Assembly (NCBI RefSeq): GCF_039793925.1
Contig: NZ_JBAMME010000379.1
Location: 1-64,000 of the forward strand
Direction: 5' to 3'
DNA length: 64,000 bases
From: Thermogutta sp039793925
GTDB taxonomy: Bacteria; Planctomycetota; Planctomycetia; Pirellulales; Thermoguttaceae
Under the pieces are notes generated by a model. The model was not told the origin of the DNA and did not search any database. It saw only the letters and a program-made list of their open reading frames with translations. The position numbers and the translations under genes were made by a program. Shown here one piece after another: positions 1 through 7,499 of this stretch (position 1 is the first letter of the stretch; each line of letters opens with the position of its first letter).

Positions 1-1151
1 AGATTTTGGCCGAGGAAAATGTTGACAACGGCACTGATGAAACCGTACAGTGGACGCTGACGGACCACCTGAACACGGTCCGGGACATCGCGAAGTACGA
101 TTCGGGCAGCGACATGACGACCGTGGTCAACCACCTCATCTACGACGCCTTTGGCCGAGTGACGTCGGAGACCAACCCGGCGGTGGACTCCTTGTTCCTC
201 TTCACCGCCCGACCATTCGATGCCGACACCGGCCTACAGAACAACCTCAGCCGCTGGTACGATGCCCACGTTGGCCGCTGGCTGAGCGAGGACCCGATCG
301 GCTTTGCCGGAGGTGATGCGAATTTGTATCGGTATGTGAATAATCGTTCGCTCATCCACACAGATCCACTCGCCCTGTGGCCGTTTGCCCCCCGCATTCA
401 CCAACCGTGCAAGATAGGCACTGTCGTGCGCACCCTCATTCTCGAATTTGACGACTGTTGCTACGACCAGCAAGAACGGTTGGCGACACTGATGTGTGAC
501 GCCGCTCGGCTGGCTTATCGTGTTTGGGAAATGGTAGATATTGCAGCCCACGTCGGCGCAGCGAATCGGGCAACGAATCCCGAGTACCGAAAGATCATCA
601 ACGAGATTCGTCCTTGCCTGGACCACTGGTTTGGCGACATCCCAGGAACGCTGCCCGGTACGGTGATGCCCCAAGTCGGACCCATCTCCCATGCAACGCT
701 CTTAAGCGTAAGGGACCGTATAAAAGCCATTGCATTCGCTTTTTTAGAGCAATTCGGTATACTTGCCCCTCGAGCGGTCGGCCTTGAATGCGAATCCTTT
801 TGCACGGGGAGTAAGATTGCGTATACATGGACCAGTCCCGGCAAACCAGATTTTAGTGACGTATTCGGAACAGACATCCATATATGTCCGGACTTCTTTA
901 AAAAAGACAAATTGAGCGAAGTAGGCATACTACTTCACGAGATGAGCCATATTTACGCGGGGACTATTGATGTCGCGTACGTTGCAGCACCCGCAGCAGT
1001 TGGCGGGGTGATAGCACCTATTTATGACGTGCCTGGTGGAATGCTCAGTACAGACCAGAGAGTACACAATGCACCTTCATACGAGGGGTTTTTTAAATGC
1101 GTCGCACAGCGCGTAGGTTTAACCCCTTTGAATGGCCGCGCTATTCCGTAG
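1..1151 (+). CDS. RHS-repeat protein, C-terminal end with aspzincin-type metallopeptidase tip (5' end outside window)
   Basis: The reading frame is open to the left edge, so only the C-terminal end of a larger RHS protein is present. The first ~120 residues hold the RHS core: a DHLNTVRDI-type strand and the signature GRWLSEDPIGFAGG followed by NLYRYVNN. RHS proteins form a shell that encloses a variable C-terminal toxin. Here the tip, from about residue 130, contains LLHEMSHIYAGTIDVAY near residue 310. It joins an HExxH zinc site to a GTxDxxY motif, the arrangement of M35 aspzincin peptidases. The tip is visibly more AT-rich than the core, as expected for an exchanged toxin cassette. The toxin role is inferred from architecture. 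The peptidase family call is good; the substrate is unknown. Confidence 0.8.
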   Translation, partial: ILAEENVDNGTDETVQWTLTDHLNTVRDIAKYDSGSDMTTVVNHLIYDAFGRVTSETNPAVDSLFLFTARPFDADTGLQNNLSRWYDAHVGRWLSEDPIGFAGGDANLYRYVNNRSLIHTDPLALWPFAPRIHQPCKIGTVVRTLILEFDDCCYDQQERLATLMCDAARLAYRVWEMVDIAAHVGAANRATNPEYRKIINEIRPCLDHWFGDIPGTLPGTVMPQVGPISHATLLSVRDRIKAIAFAFLEQFGILAPRAVGLECESFCTGSKIAYTWTSPGKPDFSDVFGTDIHICPDFFKKDKLSEVGILLHEMSHIYAGTIDVAYVAAPAAVGGVIAPIYDVPGGMLSTDQRVHNAPSYEGFFKCVAQRVGLTPLNGRAIP

Positions 1152-1174
1152 ACACGAGTGAGGGCTTTTTCACC

Positions 1175-1630
1175 ATGGATCCCACACCGTTCTTTGTCAT
1201 TCATAGCGCAATAGTTGGCTTGGCGACTTATGTGTTTTCGTTTTACAGCCATTCTAAGGCGCGTACGATATGGAAGGGCTGTATGACAGCTGTATTATTG
1301 ACGTTTCTTTGGCCCTGGGCGGGTGGTGAGCTTTTCATGGCATGGCTCGATCTGTTTATCGAAGTTCCCGGTAGACTTCTATTTGGACGACTCCTATCGC
1401 TGCGATTTCCGGATGGTGAAGACCTAATGGGGCTCATTGGTGGTTGGGTCGTGCCGTTCGCGGTATCATGGAGTGTAGTTTGGGTGCGCTTCCGTAAAGC
1501 CCCTCCTAAGCAACGAGTTGGCGTAAAAGAGCATGTAATATTCTGGATCGTATTCGCATTGATTCTTATATACTGGGCGAGGTGCTTCGACTTAGAACCT
1601 CTGGAATCATGGGAGCCGATCGGAACTTAA
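1175..1630 (+). CDS. Small four-helix membrane protein, candidate immunity protein
   Basis: This 151-residue protein starts at ATG 1175, 23 bases after the stop of the RHS gene, with a GTGAGGG-like ribosome site before it. An upstream start at 1097 would overlap the RHS gene and is less likely. Four hydrophobic stretches are visible (about residues 5-25, 33-57, 85-110 and 125-142), separated by short charged loops. I recognise no family. Its position directly behind an RHS toxin tip, same strand and same AT-rich composition, is typical of immunity genes, so that role is inferred. A membrane location would suit a toxin acting on the envelope or in the periplasm. Confidence 0.6.
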   Translation: MDPTPFFVIHSAIVGLATYVFSFYSHSKARTIWKGCMTAVLLTFLWPWAGGELFMAWLDLFIEVPGRLLFGRLLSLRFPDGEDLMGLIGGWVVPFAVSWSVVWVRFRKAPPKQRVGVKEHVIFWIVFALILIYWARCFDLEPLESWEPIGT

Positions 1631-1755
1631 ATTTGCAAATTGCGTTGGCCCGGAAAACCGTGTAGACGAACAAGGTAGGCGCCCTGGGAATGCCGGAGAG
1701 CGCATTCTTGGTGATCGCGACGGAGCGCGTTGGCTTGCTGGTAGGCGAGGAGGCG
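1627..1755 (-). other. Possible 3' remnant of a reverse-strand gene at a rearrangement junction
   Basis: On the minus strand this short stretch reads as an open, GC3-rich frame (residues such as NRLLAYQQANALRRDHQE) ending in TAA at 1627-1629, overlapping the stop of the preceding plus-strand gene. It sits exactly where the sugar dehydrogenase gene loses its expected N-terminal coding. I do not recognise the family. It could be the tail of a displaced gene or a chance open frame. Confidence 0.25.
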
Positions 1756-3549
1756 GTTGACGGCGGCACGGCCAACGATCCGTTTGGAGCCGGCCAAGAT
1801 TTGAAAACGTTACTGGGAAAAATCCTCCGCATCGATGTGGATCACCGCGATCCGGGTCTGGCGTATGCCATCCCTAAAGATAACCCGTTTGCCGGGCGGA
1901 ATGATGGTAGCCGGGGAGAGATCTGGGCTTACGGCTTGCGAAACGTGTGGCGTTTGGCCTTTGACCGGGTAACTGGAGACCTCTTTGCGGGCGATGTGAG
2001 GCAAAACCGGTATGAAGAGGTGGACCTCATCGTCCGTGGGGGAAACTACGGCTGGAAGATCCGCGAAGGTTTCCATCCTTTCGACCCGACTGCCCCTCAA
2101 ACAGGCGACGTGCTCATCGATCCGCTCGTAGAGTATTTCCGGCATGAGGGCATGTCGGTAACGGGAGGACGTGTCTATCGTGGACAACGTCTTCCGGAAT
2201 TTTACGGAGCCTATTTTTACGGAGACTACGTTACGGGAAATGTTTGGATTCTGCGACTCGACGAGAACAAACAGGTCATCGAAAACCGCAAGGTCGCCCG
2301 GACGGGCCTCAATATCAGCTCTTTCGGCGAAGATGCGGAAGGGGAGTTGTACTTCACAGCGTTCGACGGTTACGTGTACCGATTCCGGAAGCGGTCGGGC
2401 AATTTGTCGGCCATCGCCGCGGCGTTTCCTCGGAAACTGTCCGAGACCGGACTGTTTGCCGATGCGGCTGATTTGGTGCCTTCTGAAGGATTATTGCCCT
2501 ACGATGTCAACGTGCCGCTGTGGTCCGACGGGGCGATGAAGCAGCGTTTTCTGGCATTGCCGCGGGGTCAAAGCGTCACTTTCAGCGAAAAAGGACAATG
2601 GCAGTTTCCCGAGGGCACGGTGCTGGTGAAAACGTTCTTTCTGCCCGCCAGCGCAATGGCCGCCGGTCAGTCCCCGCGAACCGTCTCCGCCGCGGAGCTC
2701 GCCAACCCCCGGCAGTGGCGGCGTCTGGAAACCCGCCTCTTGGTCCGCACTCCGGAGGGCTGGCAAGGATACACCTATGTTTGGAACGATGCTCAAACAG
2801 ATGCCGAGCTTCTGGACGGTGCCAAGACTGCTGAAGTGCTGGCAGTAACTCCCACTGGCCGAGAAAAGTTTTCGTGGTATTTCCCAAGTCGCTCGGACTG
2901 CATGGCCTGCCATACACCCGCCGCGGGTTTTGTACTGGGCCTCAACACACGGCATTTTAATCGGCCTGTCGTTCCGGGTTTTTCCTTTTCGCTCAATGCG
3001 AATAACGAGAATGCTCCTTCATCCAAAGGAACCGAGCGCGAGAAATTGGCAACCCACTCAGAAAGCGGAGCATCACTCAACCAAATCGCTTTATGGCGAG
3101 CGATGGGGATATTTACGGAGCAACCGCAAGGTGACCCGGAATCGTGGGAGGCCTATCTCGACTGGTTCACGGTTTCCCCGGCCACGGCCGAGCAGCGTCA
3201 AGAGCTTGTTCGGGCGTACCTGGATGCCAACTGTGCGATGTGCCACGTCCCTGACGGCATCGTCAACCGTCCCGATTTCCGCTACCACACACCGTTGGAG
3301 AGGGCACAACTGATCGGTGTGAATCCTGGACAGGGGCAGGTGGGACCGCAGGGAAGCAAAATTGTTCGTCCGGGCAGCCCCGAGGCCAGCGAATTGTGGC
3401 ACCGTCTCCGGCTGCGGGGTCCGCGTCAAATGCCTCCGCTGGCGAGCAATCGGGCCGATGAGCGTGCGGTGTCGCTCGTCGAGCAGTGGATCAGGGACCT
3501 GCAAAAAACCTGGCAACCGCCCGCGGTAAGCCCCTCGCGCCGCCGCTGA
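1690..3549 (+). CDS. PQQ-dependent sugar dehydrogenase fused to di-haem cytochrome domain, 5'-truncated
   Basis: The protein begins inside a glucose/sorbosone dehydrogenase propeller. Recognisable blocks run from GGTANDPFGAGQDL (about residue 25) through LLGKILRIDVD, AYGLRNVWRL and the GDVRQNRYEEVDLI/GGNYGW block to about residue 235. The second half resembles SO2930-type di-haem cytochromes, with two CxxCH haem sites, CMACH near residue 404 and CAMCH near 515. Family members act outside the cytoplasm, oxidising sugars and passing electrons to haem. Here the first part of the propeller and any signal peptide are missing: residues before ~22 do not resemble the family, and no upstream frame supplies them. 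The copy is probably broken by rearrangement near 1755 and non-functional. The fragment's family assignment is firm. Confidence 0.75.
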   Translation: MPESAFLVIATERVGLLVGEEAVDGGTANDPFGAGQDLKTLLGKILRIDVDHRDPGLAYAIPKDNPFAGRNDGSRGEIWAYGLRNVWRLAFDRVTGDLFAGDVRQNRYEEVDLIVRGGNYGWKIREGFHPFDPTAPQTGDVLIDPLVEYFRHEGMSVTGGRVYRGQRLPEFYGAYFYGDYVTGNVWILRLDENKQVIENRKVARTGLNISSFGEDAEGELYFTAFDGYVYRFRKRSGNLSAIAAAFPRKLSETGLFADAADLVPSEGLLPYDVNVPLWSDGAMKQRFLALPRGQSVTFSEKGQWQFPEGTVLVKTFFLPASAMAAGQSPRTVSAAELANPRQWRRLETRLLVRTPEGWQGYTYVWNDAQTDAELLDGAKTAEVLAVTPTGREKFSWYFPSRSDCMACHTPAAGFVLGLNTRHFNRPVVPGFSFSLNANNENAPSSKGTEREKLATHSESGASLNQIALWRAMGIFTEQPQGDPESWEAYLDWFTVSPATAEQRQELVRAYLDANCAMCHVPDGIVNRPDFRYHTPLERAQLIGVNPGQGQVGPQGSKIVRPGSPEASELWHRLRLRGPRQMPPLASNRADERAVSLVEQWIRDLQKTWQPPAVSPSRRR

Positions 3550-3668
3550 CGGTTTTTCCAACAACATATCGCTTTATTTAGCCCACTCTAACAATTGATA
3601 AGCGAATAGATAACATAGAAAGCATCCGCGCGTATTATTCAGCTCTCCGATAGAAGGTCGAATATTCC

Positions 3669-3937
3669 TTATTTTTTGGCACGGATCCATACTGTTATCT
3701 TCCCCTGGCCGGTGGCGACCACCCGGCGAATGACGATTTCCGTGTCGCCGTCGGCCTTTCCTGGGTAACAGGGGTTCGTTTCGCGGAGCAGCCGGAGGTG
3801 CTGCAGGATCGTATCGTCCGGCACGGCGCCACGGTCCTGGAGGGGAGATGCACCATGCGGCGAGCGGGAAGGATCGGAATTCTCAGGCAAATTCTTGAGA
3901 AATTCGAATCCCCTCTCCGCCACCGACTTGTTATTGG
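3669..3937 (-). CDS. C-terminal fragment of a protein interrupted by the assembly gap
   Basis: A minus-strand frame ends in TAA at 3669 with a protein-like tail (GAVPDDTILQHLRLLRE, then DTEIVIRRVVATGQGK). It enters the run of N at 3938 without a start codon. The pectate-lyase-fold gene on the other side of the gap runs the same way and lacks its own end, so this is probably its C-terminus, with the true join hidden by the gap. The ~30 bases next to the gap may be foreign contig-end sequence, since they resemble the 3' end of a tRNA. The family is not recognisable from the tail alone. Confidence 0.45.
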
Positions 3938-3947
3938 NNNNNNNNNN
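3938..3947. other. Assembly gap (10 N)
   Basis: Ten consecutive N mark a scaffold join of unknown true length, inside a minus-strand gene. Confidence 0.99.
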
Positions 3948-5982
3948 TCCAGATTGTTTCACTCGTGGCCGGTGGTTTGTTCATCCAAAATTGATTATTC
4001 AGGGCCAGTACGCTCGTCCGGCTTCCGTCACCTTGTATCACGATGCGACATGGTTCTTCGGTGGCAACCGGCATGAAAAGGCACGTCGCCAGCGTGCACA
4101 GTCCACGAAAATTCTCGACAAGAACCGTCGGTGAACTGGAGCTGGTGGCGTAAGAAAACCGTGTGGCGTCGACGGAAAGGATGCCGCTGTCGGAAAGATG
4201 GAGCCCGCACAGCGCGTCTGAACTTCGCTCATGATAAACACTTCGCACCACGAGCGCACCTCCGTTGCGGACCTCGTACTGTCCTACCGCGGAACCGGTC
4301 GCTCCCGTGAAAATGGCTACCGGAACATGAGGCTCCCGATTCGTGCCGATTACCTGAACCCACCGACCTGCCTGACCGCTGCCCTGGAGCGCGCGGAACT
4401 GAACGGTGGCCTCAGTCAACCCTTCCACACGTACGGCCACGGGTAGCTCATCCCCATCGCCAGATGATGAACCGCTCACATTAAGTTGATCGGCGAGTAC
4501 GTGAGAACCCGCGTCATCTGGCAGCTCTACAACCAGCGCCGAGGCCGGGCCACCATTCAGGTGGAGATCCTGGAGCGACACCTGCCCGGGCCCTTCGATG
4601 TGGAGAAGACAACCATTCGGTGGCCCATTCCACACCAGCCGAGTCGCAACCTCACTCGCCCCGTCGCCCACCAGTTGCAGGTCGGAACCGGCAGGAACGA
4701 CAAGCGTCCGGTCGACCTGGTATATTCCCATCGGAAGGTGCACCACGGGCCGTTCCCCGACCATCTGCGCCGCTTGATCGATGGCCCTTTGGATATCCTC
4801 CGCCCTAGCCTTGGGGGGCACCTCGATGATTGGACGATCCTTCTTTGGTGGGGCCGGTGGCATTTTCGGTAGAGTGTCCGAAATCTGATCGGGCGAGACA
4901 ACCCGTTCGGCCACCCTCCGGAAGCGTCCGCGTTCTTCCACGGCGTTTTCATGCGTATAAACATTGCCGATCAGAGTTTGGTCCGCCCAGGTCATTCTGA
5001 TTGCGCGAGTATTCGGCCGGAGCCGAAATTGATTGTCCACCACCAGGTAGGGTCCCGCGTTGTCCAGCACCATGGCCCACTCACCTGATGGATTGACAAT
5101 CCTGTTGCCGGTGATGCTGGTGGGCGATCCCCAAGTGTGTCCACTAGAAAAATTTAGAAAGCAACGTGATTCTATACTGACGTTATTCACTACTGAGAAT
5201 ACCATGAGATTGGCAATACTCACGTCCGATACACGTGAGCGAATAAACACATTGTGCCAGGCGTGCCAGTTGCCCATCACGTTGTAAATTGCCCGGCCGC
5301 AATCTTCAAACCAGCAATACCATACCCAAATATCCATAGAGTTCCAATTGACCGTCTGGATACCCGTTTCACATCGCAGAAACCGGCAGCGAAGAACTTC
5401 GTTTTCGGCCTGGCCGGCAGTCTGTGGTCCACCAAATACAAGGCCATTTTTAGCATCATGGAATATAAGGTCGCTTGTTTCGTTATATGTGGAGAAAGAG
5501 GGACCGTAAAACAAACAAATGCCCGCCCGACCACGGCCATCGAATGTCATCCGCGAAATCTTTGCATACCATGCGTCCCATTGGAGCATCGTCTCGCCGT
5601 CGGGCCCGTCCCACAGAAGAATCGTTTTTTCGGGAGCTTCGCCGATCAAGGAGACCATATTGTCTGTGTGGGCTTTGCGAACTGTTTTCAGAGAGCGTGT
5701 GAGGCGATAAGTCCCCGCCGGGAAATACAGCACGGACGCTTGCTGATGGGTGCGAATCGCGTCCAAAGCCCGCTGGATGGCCGGCGTGTCATCGGCGACA
5801 CCATCGCCCACCGCCCCGAAGTCCCGGCGTACATTAAGCCAGCTGGGAAACGGCCCGACAAACTCCTCTTCACTGGCCAGCGTGATCGTCCAGCCATTGC
5901 AACCGATCGGTGTCAGAATTCCGGCAAGGACCAATAGTCCGAGCCATCTGCCCCAACAGTGACGCGATGCCTGGTTGCACAT
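3948..5982 (-). CDS. Secreted pectate-lyase-fold (GH28-related) protein, 3' end in gap
   Basis: Start ATG 5982 is preceded by a strong GGAGGT site; an upstream in-frame start would run through the gntR promoter. The N-terminus is a signal peptide (hydrophobic stretch about residues 12-27). Two copies of the pectate-lyase-3/GH28-related repeat follow. The first begins at residue ~51 with VRRDFGAVGDGVADDTPAIQ and continues FPAGTYRL; the second begins near residue 375 with IIEVPPKARAEDIQRAI and LPMGIYQVDRTL. Such proteins are right-handed beta-helices acting on or binding polysaccharides outside the cell. No catalytic residues can be assigned with confidence. The coding runs into the N gap at residue ~678; the probable C-terminus lies beyond it at 3669-3937. 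Confidence 0.75.
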
Positions 5983-6107
5983 GGTATACCACCTCCAATG
6001 GCTAGCAGAGACGAAAGTCGCTCGTGATATTGTGACCGAATGAATCGTCAGCCACCAGTCGGTCAGCACCGGTTTTATTGTCCGCAGCGGTTCGAGCGAA
6101 AGAGTAT

Positions 6108-6135
6108 TTGACAGGTAGCCATCTGGTGCTATACT
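6108..6135 (+). promoter_or_regulatory. Promoter of the gntR-ABC operon
   Basis: A perfect TTGACA (6108-6113) lies 16 bases before TATACT (6130-6135). TGC directly before the -10 box makes it an extended -10 element. Transcription would begin near 6142, about 25 bases before the gntR start. Confidence 0.75.
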
Positions 6136-6155
6136 GTAATAGTGAGCTAGTACAG
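6134..6155. promoter_or_regulatory. Palindromic operator, likely for the GntR protein encoded downstream
   Basis: The 22-base element CTGTAATAG-TGAG-CTAGTACAG has arms matching at 8 of 9 positions. It overlaps the end of the -10 box and the predicted start point, as expected for autorepression by a dimeric YtrA-type GntR regulator. Binding is inferred. Confidence 0.6.
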
Positions 6156-6166
6156 GAGACAGACAC

Positions 6167-6562
6167 ATGTACGTCCGCGTGGATCCGGCTGATGCCACCC
6201 CGATTTACGAACAGATCGCCCGACAGATCAAATTTGCCGTGGCGTCGGGTGCACTTCAGCCGGGAGAACTGACCCCTTCCGTCCGCGAAATGGCCCGCCG
6301 GCTTGCGGTCAATCCGAACACGGTGGCCCGCGCCTATCGAGAACTGCAGGATGAAGGAATCCTGACCGTCCAGCGGGGGTTGGGACTGGCGGTCGCGGAG
6401 GATGCCCCACAGCGCTGTCGTAAGGATCGGGAACAGTGGGTGTACGAAAGGCTCAAACAGGTTGTGGACGAGGCGTTGCGGGCCCAAATCACGCCTCGTC
6501 AACTTGAGCGGATGCTGCGAGATCTGCTTCGATCTCTGCCCCAACAGGAGAATGCGTCATGA
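6167..6562 (+). CDS. GntR-family transcriptional regulator, YtrA type
   Basis: This 131-residue protein has a GntR winged helix-turn-helix at about residues 8-75, with PIYEQIARQIK, the helix PSVREMARRLAVNPNTVARAYRELQDEGI and the wing LTVQRG. A short helical C-terminal region of ~50 residues follows instead of a large effector domain, which defines the YtrA subgroup. YtrA-type regulators normally repress the ABC transporter genes cotranscribed with them. That matches here: the stop overlaps the start of the ABC ATPase gene (ATGA at 6559-6562), and a promoter with an overlapping palindrome lies just upstream. An ACAGGAGA ribosome site supports ATG 6167. The effector is unknown; related systems respond to cell-wall or membrane stress. 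Confidence 0.88.
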   Translation: MYVRVDPADATPIYEQIARQIKFAVASGALQPGELTPSVREMARRLAVNPNTVARAYRELQDEGILTVQRGLGLAVAEDAPQRCRKDREQWVYERLKQVVDEALRAQITPRQLERMLRDLLRSLPQQENAS

Positions 6563-7499
6563 ATCCCGTTATTCGCGCGGAAAACCTTTCCAAGAGGTTT
6601 AAAAGGTGGAAGCCCTCCGCGGTGTCTCGTTGGAGATTCCGCGTGGCGTTGTGTGGGCTCTTCTGGGGAGGAACGGTGCTGGGAAGACCACACTCATCAA
6701 GATTCTTCTGGGGTTACTCGACCCAGACGATGGGAAAGCGGAAGTTCTCGGATATGATTGCCAGCGTGAGTCGCTCGAGATCCGTCGCCGCGTCGGTTAT
6801 GTGCCCGAACAGCCCGGCTTGTATGAGTGGATGCGAGTGGACGAAATCGGCCAGTTCTGTGCGGCGTTTTATCCGGCTGGCTATTTTACTCAATATCTGC
6901 AACACATTAATCAGTTGGGATTAGACCCACACAAGAAAATAAAAGAGCTATCTAAAGGTATGCGGGCCATGGTCCTTCTGGCCCTGGCCATCAGTCACGA
7001 TCTAGAGCTTCTCATTCTCGACGAACCCACCTCCGGCCTGGACGTGATTGTACGACGGCAGTTTCTCGAGAGCATGGTCGATCGCGCAGCCGCCGGGAAA
7101 ACGGTATTTCTCGCCAGCCATCAGGTCCACGAGGTAGAACGTGTCGCTGATATTGTCGGCTTTCTCAAAGAGGGCCAGTTGATTCTCGTTGACGAGGTGG
7201 AAAAACTCAAGCGTGAAACCCGCCGGTGGCTTCTGATATTCGAGAATTGTCAAGCTTTAGATGCATTTGTAAATATTATCCCTTCTTTTCCGGTCGAGAT
7301 CCTCGAACAGAAGCGGGAGGGATTGGAGCTGCACATTATCGAACGCAGTACCGGCGAGACCGAGCACATCCGTCAGGCAGCTCTTTCTGGTCTTCGCTCA
7401 ATTGATTGCTTCCCTTGCTCGCTGGAAGAGATATTCACAGCCTACATGAATCAGAAACCGGGTCCGACAATATCCCAGCAAATGGAGGAAGTGCTATGA
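6559..7499 (+). CDS. ABC transporter ATP-binding protein, frameshifted near its N-terminus
   Basis: The expected start, ATG 6559, overlaps the gntR stop and encodes a normal ABC beginning (MNPVIRAENLSKRF). After TTTAAAA at 6598-6604 the correct frame continues one base out of register as VEALRGVSLEIPRG. One more A in that run would restore a single protein of about 312 residues. Translation from GTG 6606 alone gives 297 residues. Walker A is GRNGAGKTT, the signature is KELSKGMRAMVLLALA (a variant of LSGGQ), Walker B is LLILDEPTSGLD, and the switch histidine is in LASHQVHEVE. It powers the permease encoded next, overlapping by ATGA at 7496. The frameshift may be a sequencing error, slippage or decay. 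Confidence 0.82.

Noticed and set aside
3847..3922. Possible tRNA gene ending TTCGAATCCCCTCTCCGCCA
   Set aside because: A GGAGGGG upstream could pair with the acceptor end, but there is no T-stem partner, no canonical D-arm and no anticodon stem; only the 3' end resembles a tRNA.
5254..5937. 227-codon plus-strand open frame
   Set aside because: Antisense to the pectate-lyase-fold gene, which has a signal peptide and strong ribosome site.
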